DNA of 64,000 bases from contig JAIOJX010000032.1 in NCBI GenBank assembly GCA_022376925.1, positions 98,634,794-98,698,793 of the forward strand. Reading direction: 5' to 3'. The DNA comes from Tragulus kanchil (taxonomy: Eukaryota; Chordata; Mammalia; Artiodactyla; Tragulidae). Below the pieces are notes generated by a model. The model ran no database searches and was not told the DNA's origin. It saw only the letters and a list, made by a program, of their open reading frames with translations. Positions 49,976-62,004 of the stretch are shown in pieces. Position 1 is the first letter of the stretch. Each line of letters begins with the position of its first letter. The position numbers and the translations under genes were made by a program.

Positions 49976-52043
49976 CTTAGCATAGAGCTAATGCTCAATA
50001 AATGTTTAAGTTCAGAGCAGACATTATATGCCACATATAACAGCAGCAAGTGGGAAATATAGTGTCTAGCCATGAAAGGCATTTGGAGCAGCCCACAGAT
50101 GTGGGAATTTATAGCAGTCTCGATACAATGATGCAAGAGATGTCAGGGACATGGGTTTGATCCCTGGGTTGGGAAGATCCCCTGGAGGAGGTCATGACAA
50201 CCCACTCCAATTTCTTGCATGGAGAATCCATGGACAGAGGAGCCTGGTGGGCTGTAGTCCATAGAGTCACAAAGAGTTGGATATGACTGAAGCAGCTTAG
50301 CATGCATGTACAATACAATGAAGTGTTCTTCTTGCAAAATGATAATACAAAGCAAGTCTTAAAAGGTTAGAACAGTACTAGCTGGTAGGTTTTAGAAAGT
50401 TTCATAGATTGACAACAGAAAGAGACTTGAACCTGTCCTTGCCTCTCTGGGCTCCTCCTGAGAGCCTAGGGCAGACTACAGTAGAGAAGGCAGAAGCATT
50501 CGAGAGAGGGCTCCAGAGCACGAAGAGAGGGACCACCCTTTGCATCTACATATCACCTGTGTGTTTTCATGCTACTGCGAATGACCAGTGTTCATCAGGT
50601 TTCTTGGCACATTCATCATTCAATTAAAGAATTTTAATGACAGTGTTGCAGAAATCATATGGTTTGGCCCCAATAGCTGATGGAGTGGAAAACAGTGAAA
50701 ACAAAAGCACTCGGCTAAAAAGAAGCCATTTAATTTGATATTTTTTAGTTCAATGAGCTAAACAGCTGAATTAATTAAAACCTACTTTAGGGCTACTTTA
50801 TTTACTTAACTTGCACAAACAGGGTCTCAAGGCCTCCGGGGGCCAGGGGTGAGAAGGCCTCAGACAAACCCTAGTAACAGGCTGCAGTCGTAGAAACACA
50901 CGTTGCCTGAAAATCAGCTAGGGTCTGGACTGGAAACTGACTCACCATCACTTCTGCTGCATTGTATTGGCCAAATTGAAGGCACAATGCTAGCCTAGAT
51001 TTAAGGGGAAGGGAAATAGATGCTACCATGTAAGCTGTAAAATCACATAGCAAAATGAGCACAAGGATTGTGGTCATGCTTACAGCCTACCACAGCTACT
51101 AACTTAGCATAGAGCTAATGCTCAATAAATGTTTAAGTTCAGAGCAGACATTATATGCCACATATAACAGCAGCAAGTGGGAAATATAGTGTCTAGCCAT
51201 GAAAGGCATTTGGAGCAGCCCACAGATGTGGGAATTTATAGCAGTCTCGATACAATGATGCAAGAGATGTCAGGGACATGGGTTTGATCCCTGGGTTGGG
51301 AAGATCCCCTGGAGGAGGTCATGACAACCCACTCCAATTTCTTGCATGGAGAATCCATGGACAGAGGAGCCTGGTGGGCTGTAGTCCATAGAGTCACAAA
51401 GAGTTGGATATGACTGAAGCAGCTTAGCATGCATGTACAATACAATGAAGTGTTCTTCTTGCAAAATGATAATACAAAGCAAGTCTTAAAAGGTTAGAAC
51501 AGTACTAGCTGGTAGGTTTTAGAAAGTTTCATAGATTGACAACAGAAAGAGACTTGAACCTGTCCTTGCCTCTCTGGGCTCCTCCTGAGAGCCTAGGGCA
51601 GACTACAGTAGAGAAGGCAGAAGCATTCGAGAGAGGGCTCCAGAGCACGAAGAGAGGGACCACCCTTTGCATCTACATATCACCTGTGTGTTTTCATGCT
51701 ACTGCGAATGACCAGTGTTCATCAGGTTTCTTGGCACATTCATCATTCAATTAAAGAATTTTAATGACAGTGTTGCAGAAATCATATGGTTTGGCCCCAA
51801 TAGCTGATGGAGTGGAAAACAGTGAAAACAAAAGCACTCGGCTAAAAAGAAGCCATTTAATTTGATATTTTTTAGTTCAATGAGCTAAACAGCTGAATTA
51901 ATTAAAACCTACTTTAGGGCTACTTTATTTACTTAACTTGCACAAACAGGGTCTCAAGGCCTCCGGGGGCCAGGGGTGAGAAGGCCTCAGACAAACCCTA
52001 GTAACAGGCTGCAGTCGTAGAAACACACGTTGTCTGAAAATCA
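49792..52043. repeat. Direct duplication 16 (49792-50916 and 50919-52043)
   Basis: Offset 1127, almost no differences (GTTGCC versus GTTGTC near the end). Two filler bases at the join. Confidence 0.97.
50132..50311 (+). mobile_element. Bov-tA-type SINE, 5' truncated (copy at 51259-51438)
   Basis: GGGTTTGATCCCTGGGTTGGG, CCACTCCAATTTCTTGCATGG, GGACAGAGGAGCCTGG, AGAGTTGGATATGACTGAAGC. ATACAATGA at about 50123 and 50314 is the likely target-site duplication. Confidence 0.9.
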
Positions 52044-52364
52044 CACGCCCTGGGAGGGCAACGCTGGAGTTTACTGCAGACGTGGGAATAAACCAAGCCA
52101 GAAGCTATGGTATAAAAAAGCCTGGGAGGGTGGTGAATGGAGGGGGAGACTGATGAATTAAGCTCAAACAGTCTCTGCAGAACAAAATGCTACTATTATT
52201 AGACAAGAGCCTGTAAGAGGGAAAAATAAGACTTTCCAGAAGGAGTTGTCCAGAAGGATCCTTACTCGGGTGACCATCTGCACGTGGGCTGTGAATTGAG
52301 GTTGCCTAACGTGTGCTGCTGGGTTGTAGACCAGAGAGCCGCAGATGGGGGCTGGACAGGTTCC

Positions 52365-52472
52365 TGTGTCATTCTGTTTCTCTTACCAACTTGCTGTGTG
52401 ACCTTGGGCAAGTTGTGACCCAGATGTCTTATGGGTCACATGGATAATGTTATTATAGTAACACCTCTTAGT
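52365..52472 (+). mobile_element. MIR SINE fragment (copy at about 53467-53574)
   Basis: CTTGCTGTGTGACCTTGGGCAAGTTGTGACCC then GGATAATGTTATTATAGTAACACCTC: MIR core and next block. Confidence 0.75.
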
Positions 52473-52480
52473 AGAGAAGA

Positions 52481-52690
52481 GCTTCCCTGGTGGCTCAGAT
52501 GGTAAAGAATATGCTTACAGTGAAAGGAGGCCCGGGATCAATCCCTGGGTCAGGAAGACCCCCTGGAGAAGGAAATGGCAACCCACTCCAGTATTCTTTC
52601 TTGGAGAATTCCATGGACAGAGGAGCCTGGCAGGCTATAGTCCATGGGGTCACAAAGAGTCAGACACGACTGAGTGGCTGGCACTTACTA
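52481..52690 (+). mobile_element. Bov-tA-type SINE (copy at 53583-53793)
   Basis: GCTTCCCTGGTGGCTCAGATGG, GGGATCAATCCCTGGGTC, GGCAACCCACTCCAGTATTC, GGTCACAAAGAGTCAGACACGACTGAG. Complete, and one of the closest to consensus here. Flanks TTAGTAGAGAAGAGCT / TTACTAGAGAGCTG may be target repeats. Confidence 0.93.
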
Positions 52691-54130
52691 GAGAGCTGTT
52701 AGCAGGCTATTAATATCACATATGTATTGCAAGTTAGTGATCAATCACAGTGAACCTGGAGCACAGGAACCCTTAGTCCTTAGTTGATATTGCATCATAA
52801 ATGCTGGTTTGCATCCACCTTCTCCTAGCTTATAGGAACTTTTTGTAAGTGGGTGTAGCAGATGCTGCTAGTGTCCCACCGATATCCACGGGTACTCAGC
52901 ATACCATTGGAGACTTCCTGGTACATCTGCCTGCCAATGCCACACGTTCAAAGCACTTAGGAATTCATGTCCTCAGGAGCAGCCTTCAACCAACTACAGA
53001 TGAGGTGACAGGTAAATATCTCAGCTACTTTATTTACTTAACTTGCACAAACAGGGTCTCAAGGCCTCCGGGGCCAGGGTGAGAAGGCCTCAGACAAACC
53101 CTAGTAACAGGCTGCAGTCGTAGAAACACACGTTGTCTGAAAATCACACGCCCTGGGAGGGCAACGCTGGAGTTTACTGCAGACGTGGGAATAAACCAAG
53201 CCAGAAGCTATGGTATAAAAAAGCCTGGGAGGGTGGTGAATGGAGGGGGAGACTGATGAATTAAGCTCAAACAGTCTCTGCAGAACAAAATGCTACTATT
53301 ATTAGACAAGAGCCTGTAAGAGGGAAAAATAAGACTTTCCAGAAGGAGTTGTCCAGAAGGATCCTTACTCGGGTGACCATCTGCACGTGGGCTGTGAATT
53401 GAGGTTGCCTAACGTGTGCTGCTGGGTTGTAGACCAGAGAGCCGCAGATGGGGGCTGGACAGGTTCCTGTGTCATTCTGTTTCTCTTACCAACTTGCTGT
53501 GTGACCTTGGGCAAGTTGTGACCCAGATGTCTTATGGGTCACATGGATAATGTTATTATAGTAACACCTCTTAGTAGAGAAGAGCTTCCCTGGTGGCTCA
53601 GATGGTAAAGAATATGCTTACAGTGAAAGGAGGCCCGGGATCAATCCCTGGGTCAGGAAGACCCCCTGGAGAAGGAAATGGCAACCCACTCCAGTATTCT
53701 TTCTTGGAGAATTCCATGGACAGAGGAGCCTGGCAGGCTATAGTCCATGGGGTCACAAAGAGTCAGACACGACTGAGTGGCTGGCACTTACTAGAGAGCT
53801 GTTAGCAGGCTATTAATATCACATATGTATTGCAAGTTAGTGATCAATCACAGTGAACCTGGAGCACAGGAACCCTTAGTCCTTAGTTGATATTGCATCA
53901 TAAATGCTGGTTTGCATCCACCTTCTCCTAGCTTATAGGAACTTTTTGTAAGTGGGTGTAGCAGATGCTGCTAGTGTCCCACCGATATCCACGGGTACTC
54001 AGCATACCATTGGAGACTTCCTGGTACATCTGCCTGCCAATGCCACACGTTCAAAGCACTTAGGAATTCATGTCCTCAGGAGCAGCCTTCAACCAACTAC
54101 AGATGGGAGGTGACAGGTAAATATCTCAGC

Positions 54131-55090
54131 TTCTTCATCCCTGGGGTGTGACAGCACTGAGGCACAGCCTGTGAGGTCCCCAGTGAGACTGAGTGGCACT
54201 TGTCCACAGAGCTCGCCTGTGTACTGTCACCCTTGGTCTGACTTCCTTCCTTCCATTGCTTACGCCTTGCCTCCCCTCCTGGTGCTTCTGAGCATTGCTT
54301 CTCTAATAAACCACTTGCATTTAAACCTTTGTCTCATAAGACCATAGGGACAGTGTCTGATTCATTTCTGAATGCTACTACTCCATTCTTGGGGTATAAA
54401 TAAATGTTTACTGATAGAAGTTTGAGTTTAAGTCCTGCCTTCTGAGGCTTCAACCATAAATCAATTCCTCAGGATGTTCTTTGTGTCAACTTAATTTTAG
54501 CTCCGTTTTTTCCTGGCCATCCTCCCACCTTTATTTGTATCTTCTCCAAAAACTGACCTTTCCAGTTCTTTAAAAACATTGTGTTATGATTTGGCTTTAG
54601 GTTTGCTGTTCCTCCTGGATTCTGTATTCATATGACACCCTCAAACAGTGGTAGTTCAGATCTAAGCCCAGTAATAAATCAGTGCTCGCTCTGTGGCTAG
54701 GAGGTGTGGTAACTGTTGGGAGCATTGTCTTCAATCCTTAGGTATACCAGATACTCTATGCCCACTGGCCGAACCTTCAAGCCTGTCTCCAATGTAGTGT
54801 GTATGCTTGCCCTTTGACTTCAAGGTGTAACATTCATTTAGTCATTTGTTCAACAAACATTAACAGGCCTGCTATATATTAGGCTTCGGGTTCGGCTTTA
54901 GGCTTATAAAGAAGACCAATGCCTGTACTTGAAAAAGTTCACCATGGTCTGCTGGAAGATACGATAGGTACTTAATACATCTTTTGAGGGACATGCAGAG
55001 ATTATTTCAGTACAGTTTGATCAATGATACATGACACAGGAGTAGACGCATAGCATGATCCTTGGACCCGAAGTATTCCCATCAGTTGAC
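54131..55090. other. Unique sequence with possible old repeat, no gene seen
   Basis: 54835-54990 has the pattern of an old mammalian repeat (TTTGTTCAACAAACATTAACAGG, CTTGAAAAAGTTCACCATGG) that I cannot name. It may continue at 55220-55400. No coding signature. Confidence 0.4.
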
Positions 55091-57279
55091 AGCAAGAACA
55101 TGTACAATGTAAGGTCCCACTCTTTCAGACCTACTAAATTCGAAACTCTGTCTGTGGTTCAGCAATCTCTGTGTTAAGAAGCCCACAGGAATTTGATGCT
55201 TCTTCATGCTTGAGAACCACTGTGACATGAAGTAAAGAATTTTATGGCAGAAGAGGGAAGGGTCTGGGTGTATCTCAGTGTGTTTCTATGAGAATTGGGT
55301 GCATCTAAGAAGATAAATCAAGGAAGGCTGCCTGGAGTAGGTGAACTGGAGCTAAGTCTTGAAAAAGCAGCATGAGGGTAATGGCTACAGACTTATCCTG
55401 AGATGACCTTAGTAATCTCAAGTTCAGACATTCCTAATGGCAGGTCTAAACCAGATAAAATGTTTTATTAAAGTTGTGTTTTAATTAAAGATAAATCATT
55501 ATTTAACAATTTCTAATCATAGAATGTAAATTTAAGGAACACATTTTGACATGACAGAAGGACCTTTGTTTTGTCACAGAATTCACTGAAGCTCACCTCC
55601 AACTGGCTGCCCCATTTCCCGTGATGGAGGCATCATGATTTTAAGTAAACCTTTTGGAAGCAGGACATTTTGGACTTGATCTTCTTTTCTCAAATCAGCT
55701 AGACCCAAGCCCAGTACCCAGTGCATAGGTGCTCATCACCTATTTATTGATTTGATTTCCCAGAAAAATGGTACAAGAAAGGTCTGTCCATGTTGTTTTC
55801 TTTTGATTCACATATGTACCACTAAGCAATTGGTTGAGGTGATTTTAAATGAAAAAGCTGAATTGAACAGAACAGATGTTTTGCTGTGCAGAGAAATAAT
55901 CTACCTGTGGAGAACAGTTTGGACGTGTAGGTGTTGTGTGTTTTTCTTTAGGATCCCCAGAGACTAAATTACACATACAGACAAAGCAGTCCTATAGCAC
56001 ATGTGATTTTCATTGTTATATAATAATATAGAATATAATTAGCTTGTATAAATGATAGTAATTCTTAATGCCTGTGTAGTGTGTTCTGCTTTGTAAAACA
56101 CACTCACACCTGTTAACTCATCTGATCCCCTCAACTTTGTGAAGCAGGCATGAGAATTATGGTTAGGATCCTTATTTCTTATAGGTCTAGCAAGAACATG
56201 TACAATGTAAGGTCCCACTCTTTCAGACCTACTAAATTCGAAACTCTGTCTGTGGTTCAGCAATCTCTGTGTTAAGAAGCCCACAGGAATTTGATGCTTC
56301 TTCATGCTTGAGAACCACTGTGACATGAAGTAAAGAATTTTATGGCGGAAGAGGGAAGGGTCTGGGTGTATCTCAGTGTGTTTCTATGAGAATTGGGTGC
56401 ATCTAAGAAGATAAATCAAGGAAGGCTGCCTGGAGTAGGTGAACTGGAGCTAAGTCTTGAAAAAGCAGCATGAGGGTAATGGCTACAGACTTATCCTGAG
56501 ATGACCTTAGTAATCTCAAGTTCAGACATTCCTAATGGCAGGTCTAAACCAGATAAAATGTTTTATTAAAGTTGTGTTTTAATTAAAGATAAATCATTAT
56601 TTAACAATTTCTAATCATAGAATGTAAATTTAAGGAACACATTTTGACATGACAGAAGGACCTTTGTTTTGTCACAGAATTCACTGAAGCTCACCTCCAA
56701 CTGGCTGCCCCATTTCCCGTGATGGAGGCATCATGATTTTAAGTAAACCTTTTGGAAGCAGGACATTTTGGACTTGATCTTCTTTTCTCAAATCAGCTAG
56801 ACCCAAGCCCAGTACCCAGTGCATAGGTGCTCATCACCTATTTATTGATTTGATTTCCCAGAAAAATGGTACAAGAAAGGTCTGTCCATGTTGTTTTCTT
56901 TTGATTCACATATGTACCACTAAGCAATTGGTTGAGGTGATTTTAAATGAAAAAGCTGAATTGAACAGAACAGATGTTTTGCTGTGCAGAGAAATAATCT
57001 ACCTGTGGAGAACAGTTTGGACGTGTAGGTGTTGTGTGTTTTTCTTTAGGATCCCCAGAGACTAAATTACACATACAGACAAAGCAGTCCTATAGCACAT
57101 GTGATTTTCATTGTTATATAATAATATAGAATATAATTAGCTTGTATAAATGATAGTAATTCTTAATGCCTGTGTAGTGTGTTCTGCTTTGTAAAACACA
57201 CTCACACCTGTTAACTCATCTGATCCCCTCAACTTTGTGAAGCAGGCATGAGAATTATGGTTAGGATCCTTATTTCTTA
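55091..57279. repeat. Direct duplication 18 (55091-56181 and 56189-57279)
   Basis: Offset 1098; seven filler bases (56182-56188). Only isolated differences, such as TATGGCAG versus TATGGCGG. Confidence 0.97.
56072..56181 (-). mobile_element. MIR SINE, antisense, seen three times (also about 57170-57310 and 58371-58511)
   Basis: ACCTGTTAACTCATCTGATCCCCTCAAC, GTGAAGCAGGCATGAGAATTATGG and, in the later copies, TTAGATGGGGGAGGCTGTGACTAG. Copies arise from duplications 18 and 19. Confidence 0.6.
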
Positions 57280-57424
57280 GATGGGGGAGGCTGTGACTAG
57301 AACCAGCATACCACCACTTTTGCTGTGCTCAGTTGGCCACAATGGTCACAGACCAGCATGACTTTGAGAGGAGGGAAAATACCCCATCTCTCAATTGGAA
57401 GATGTCAGAGAAGTTGTGCCATCT

Positions 57425-57565
57425 TTACTCTATTCCAATAACCTTGGTACTTAAACTTCCTAAGCCTCAGTTTCATCTGTAAAAATGCAGATAATACAGA
57501 TAATACTGACACCATGTGATTAACAGTAGGTGCTTCAATGGTGGCAGTTACTATCAGTAACCAAT
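57425..57565 (+). mobile_element. MIR SINE (copy at about 58625-58766)
   Basis: ACCTTGGTACTTAAACTTCC, AAGCCTCAGTTTCATCTGTAAAAATG and AACAGTAGGTGCTTCAATG are the 3' half of MIR. Confidence 0.75.
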
Positions 57566-57612
57566 GCAGAAATCATCGTATTCATTTAAGAAGAGAATAA
57601 CTGATCATAAAT

Positions 57613-58010
57613 GTTGTGGCTCAGTTGCCAAATTGTGTCCAGTGCTTTGTAACCCCGTGGACTGCAGCATGCCAGGCTTCTTTGTCCTTCAATATCTCCC
57701 AGAGTTTTCCCAAGTTCATGTCCATTGAAACTGTGATGCCATCTAACCATCACATCCTCTACTGCCCTCTTCTCCTTCTGCCTTCAACCTTTCCCAGCAT
57801 CAGGGTCTTTTCCAATGAGTCAACTGTTTGCATCAGGTGGCCAAAGTATTGGAGCTTCAATTTTACCGTCAGTCCCTCCAGTGAGTATGTGGGGTTGACT
57901 TCCTTTAAGATTGACTGGTTTGATCTCTTTGCTTTCCAAGGGACTCTCAGGAGTCTTCCCAGCACCAAAACTCTAAAGCATCAATTCTTCTGTGCTCTTC
58001 CATCTTTATT
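57613..58010 (-). mobile_element. BovB (RTE) LINE 3' end, antisense
   Basis: The minus strand encodes the end of the BovB reverse-transcriptase polyprotein: LRVPWKAKRSNQSILKEVNP, YSLEGLTVKLKLQYFGHLM and SLEKTLMLGKVEGRRRRGQ are readable. The plus strand shows TTGCCAAATTGTGTCCAGTG and GGACTGCAGCATGCCAGGC, the reverse of the BovB 3' tail shared with BovA SINEs. It is 5'-truncated and diverged. The 172-codon plus-strand frame across it is a shadow. The second copy is at 58814-59212. Confidence 0.9.
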
Positions 58011-58813
58011 GTCAATAAACAAGGCAGAACTTATCATAATATATGATTATATGGAAAGACAACTACTAAAAGTAAGAAGGCAAGGCTTAAGTAAGAATAT
58101 TGACTACTGTGGAGTCTTCCACACCACCATCTAATTTCCAGACTGGTACTTTTCCTTTAAAGCTAATATTTATAAGGCATTTACTATATGCTAAATACTC
58201 TTTTTGATTCTTATACTTGTTTAATCCTTACAACAGCCCTGTGAAATTGATGGGATTGTGGTCATTCTCATTTCTCAGCTGAGTAAAGTCCTATAGCACA
58301 TGTGATTTTCATTGTTATATAATAATATAGAATATAATTAGCTTGTATAAATGATAGTAATTCTTAATGCCTGTGTAGTGTGTTCTGCTTTGTAAAACAC
58401 ACTCACACCTGTTAACTCATCTGATCCCCTCAACTTTGTGAAGCAGGCATGAGAATTATGGTTAGGATCCTTATTTCTTAGATGGGGGAGGCTGTGACTA
58501 GAACCAGCATACCACCACTTTTGCTGTGCTCAGTTGGCCACAATGGTCACAGACCAGCATGACTTTGAGAGGAGGGAAAATACCCCATCTCTCAATTGGA
58601 AGATGTCAGAGAAGTTGTGCCATCTTTACTCTATTCCAATAACCTTGGTACTTAAACTTCCTAAGCCTCAGTTTCATCTGTAAAAATGCAGATAATACAG
58701 ATAATACTGACACCATGTGATTAACAGTAGGTGCTTCAATGGTGGCAGTTACTATCAGTAACCAATGCAGAAATCATCGTATTCATTTAAGAAGAGAATA
58801 ACTGATCATAAAT

Positions 58814-59212
58814 GTTGTGGCTCAGTTGCCAAATTGTGTCCAGTGCTTTGTAACCCCATGGACTGCAGCATGCCAGGCTTCTTTGTCCTTCAATATCTCC
58901 CAGAGTTTTCCCAAGTTCATGTCCATTGAAACTGTGATGCCATCTAACCATCACATCCTCTACTGCCCTCTTCTCCTTCTGCCTTCAACCTTTCCCAGCA
59001 TCAGGGTCTTTTCCAATGAGTCAACTGTTTGCATCAGGTGGCCAAAGTATTGGAGCTTCAATTTTACCGTCAGTCCCTCCAGTGAGTATGTGGGGTTGAC
59101 TTCCTTTAAGATTGACTGGTTTGATCTCTTTGCTTTCCAAGGGACTCTCAGGAGTCTTCCCCAGCACCAAAACTCTAAAGCATCAATTCTTCTGTGCTCT
59201 TCCATCTTTATT
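58814..59212 (-). mobile_element. Second copy of the BovB LINE 3' end
   Basis: Same insertion, present again via duplication 19. One extra C in the second copy (CTTCCCCAGCACC) shifts the frame relative to the first, which is why the open frames differ (143 versus 172 codons on the plus strand). Confidence 0.9.
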
Positions 59213-59357
59213 GTCAATAAACAAGGCAGAACCTATCATAATATATGATTATATGGAAAGACAACTACTAAAAGTAAGAAGGCAAGGCTTAAGTAAGAAT
59301 ATTGACTACTGTGGAGTCTTCCACACCACCATCTAATTTCCAGACTGGTACTTTTCC

Positions 59358-59575
59358 TTTAAAGCTAATATTTATAAGGCATTTACTATATGCTAAATAC
59401 TCTTTTTGATTCTTATACTTGTTTAATCCTTACAACAGCCCTGTGAAATTGATGGGATTGTGGTCATTCTCATTTCTCAGCTGAGTAAACTGAGGGATAA
59501 AGGGGTAGTAGAGCTTGCTCAAGTGAATAGTAGAAGTTTAGCAAGTTGATCCAGATGCTGTGTTTGTCAGTTCTG
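59358..59575 (-). mobile_element. MIR SINE, antisense (parts at 58157-58287 and 60582-60685)
   Basis: TATTTATAAGGCATTTACTATATGC, TTAATCCTTACAACAGCCCTG, TTTCTCAGCTGAGTAAACTGAGG and AGAGCTTGCTCAAGTGAATAG are antisense MIR blocks. The other two occurrences are cut by duplications 19 and 20. Confidence 0.75.
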
Positions 59576-59642
59576 CTACCTATCAGATCCATTAGCTGTA
59601 TATCAAGTCACTCCTTCCCTTGCAGAGCAGAAGTATTCACGT

Positions 59643-59843
59643 TTGAAAGTGAAAGTGTTAGTTGCTCAGTCATGTCTGACTCTTTGTGACCCCATGAACT
59701 GTAGTCCACCAGGCTCTTCTGTCCATGGAATTCTCCAGGCAAGAATACTGGACTGGGTTGCCATTCCCTTCTCCAGGGGATCTTCCCAACCAAGGAACTG
59801 AGCCCAAGTCTTGCACATTACCATCTGAGCCACCAGGGAAGAG
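59643..59843 (-). mobile_element. Bov-tA-type SINE, antisense
   Basis: GTGAAAGTGTTAGTTGCTCAG, GTGACCCCATGAACTGTAGTCC, GCAAGAATACTGGACTGGG, TGAGCCACCAGGGAAGAGCC. Close to family consensus except at the head. Confidence 0.92.
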
Positions 59844-60752
59844 CCAAATTCACTGTCGAAATGAATTGTTAAATCACAACTTGGCCCAGATTTTAAAACA
59901 GTAAATTTGGACTCTGAAGAAATACAGAGACGATTTTTAAAGTGAGGTATTTGAGAAAGCAGATCAGCTATTTGTTCAGGGTCCTTGGATACTACTGCCA
60001 GGAGGCCCTACCTGCTTTCTGAGGTAGTTACTTCTTTCCGAACAATCTCACTGGGATGAGATCAAAGAGTGATCACAGAATATTCCACAGTTCTCTCTTT
60101 GAAACCCTGGGAGTTGGGGTTCTTCATCTCCTTTGAAGTGTATATTTGTCAGTTTCCAGAATTGCACCCATCCTTGGAAGAGTTTACCAATATTTTCTCC
60201 TTATAGGATGAGGAGTACTGAGATGGGGAGATGGTTGAATTATTTATCAGTTCTATTTAGGGAACTTTGGTGTCCAGCAAGCACAGGCAAAATCTTGGAA
60301 AGAACATGTCCAGTGGGTCAGTGTTCGGAAAGGCCACCTGTCAAGTGGCATTTGTAGTTTGCTGCCTGAATTGTCAGAAGAAATAGTTGAATTAATTAAC
60401 AGAATAGGATACATCATCTAAAGGTATTAATTGGTGCTGATGAAAGCCATGTATTTAGTAAGAACTAAACCAAGCTAATTGGAAAAGAATTTGACAATGT
60501 TCTAAATTATGGCTCTGTTGGTAGTTCTTTTAGTCATGCTAATTATTAGTTACTTTTAATAGACCTCATGTTTGGGTTTCCCATTTCTCAGCTGAGTAAA
60601 CTGAGGGATAAAGGGGTAGTAGAGCTTGCTCAAGTGAATAGTAGAAGTTTAGCAAGTTGATCCAGATGCTGTGTTTGTCAGTTCTGCTACCTATCAGATC
60701 CATTAGCTGTATATCAAGTCACTCCTTCCCTTGCAGAGCAGAAGTATTCACG

Positions 60753-60954
60753 TTTGAAAGTGAAAGTGTTAGTTGCTCAGTCATGTCTGACTCTTTGTGA
60801 CCCCATGGACTGTAGTCCAACAGATTCCTCAGTCCATGGAATTTTCCAGGCAAAAATACTAGAGTGGTAGCCATTCTCTTCTACAGGGGATCTTCCCAAC
60901 CAAGGAACTGAGCCCAAGTCTTGCACATTACCATCTGAGCCACCAGGGAAGAGC
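60753..60954 (-). mobile_element. Bov-tA-type SINE, antisense; copy with divergent middle
   Basis: Same insertion as 59643-59843 by its flanks and both ends, but the central about 90 bases carry roughly 14 differences (for example GTCCAACAGATTCCTCAGTCC and CTAGAGTGGTAGCC). Confidence 0.9.
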
Positions 60955-61694
60955 CAAATTCACTGTCGAAATGAATTGTTAAATCACAACTTGGCCCAGA
61001 TTTTAAAACAGTAAATTTGGACTCTGAAGAAATACAGAGACGATTTTTAAAGTGAGGTATTTGAGAAAGCAGATCAGCTATTTGTTCAGGGTCCTTGGAT
61101 ACTACTGCCAGGAGGCCCTACCTGCTTTCTGAGGTAGTTACTTCTTTCCGAACAATCTCACTGGGATGAGATCAAAGAGTGATCACAGAATATTCCACAG
61201 TTCTCTCTTTGAAACCCTGGGAGTTGGGGTTCTTCATCTCCTTTGAAGTGTATATTTGTCAGTTTCCAGAATTGCACCCATCCTTGGAAGAGTTTACCAA
61301 TATTTTCTCCTTATAGGATGAGGAGTACTGAGATGGGGAGATGGTTGAATTATTTATCAGTTCTATTTAGGGAACTTTGGTGTCCAGCAAGCACAGGCAA
61401 AATCTTGGAAAGAACATGTCCAGTGGGTCAGTGTTCGGAAAGGCCACCTGTCAAGTGGCATTTGTAGTTTGCTGCCTGAATTGTCAGAAGAAATAGCTGA
61501 ATTAATTAACAGAATAGGATACATCATCTAAAGGTATTAATTGGTGCTGATGAAGGCCATGTATTTAGTAAGAACTAAACCAAGCTAATTGGAAAAGAAT
61601 TTGACAATGTTCTAAATTATGGCTCTGTTGGTAGTTCTTTTAGTCATGCTAATTATTAGTTACTTTTAATAGACCTCATGTTTGGGTTTCCCAT

Positions 61695-62004
61695 GTTAGC
61701 AAGGGAATATATTAGTGGAACTTGGTTACTTGGGTGAAGGGCTAGATTTGCTCAATGGAAACAGTTCATTTTCTCGTTGCCACTGAAGAACCCACCACTT
61801 AAAGCAAGACGATGTGAAGAAACAGTCCCTAGGATGACACTTCCATATATGCCAAGTGTTTCCCACTGCTGCACATAGTCAGCATTTTACCTGATGCAGT
61901 CTGTGTAGTCACTGTGATGGTAAATGTATGCATGGTGGCCTCTGTTCTGGTCTCCTTACTGCCAAACCCATGTTTTATGAAAGGCAGCAGATGGCATAAA
62001 GCAG
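61695..62004. other. Unique sequence, no gene seen
   Basis: Repeated at 62845-63154 through duplication 21. Nothing recognised. Confidence 0.4.

Larger units (their letters stand above)
51919..54130. repeat. Direct duplication 17 (51919-53023 and 53024-54130)
   Basis: Offset 1105. First 120 or so bases also at 50793-50916. The second copy has lost single bases in two G runs soon after its start (CCGGGGGCCAGGGGTG versus CCGGGGCCAGGGTG). Near the end, GATGAGGTG versus GATGGGAGGTG. The join shares CAGCT. Confidence 0.97.
57087..59489. repeat. Direct duplication 19 (57087-58287 and 58288-59489)
   Basis: The longest pair, offset 1201. Its start is also at 55989, so about 190 bases occur three times. 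Differences: ACCCCGTGG versus ACCCCATGG, CTTCCCAGCACC versus CTTCCCCAGCACC, GAACTTATC versus GAACCTATC. Confidence 0.97.
59471..61694. repeat. Direct duplication 20 (59471-60581 and 60582-61694)
   Basis: Offset 1111; the join shares CAT. Flanks and most of the block are identical, but the middle of a SINE inside it differs strongly between copies (59690-59780 versus 60800-60890). Confidence 0.97.

Noticed and set aside
57616..58134. A 172-codon plus-strand frame
   Set aside because: It is the opposite strand of the BovB LINE end; the second copy differs by a frameshift.
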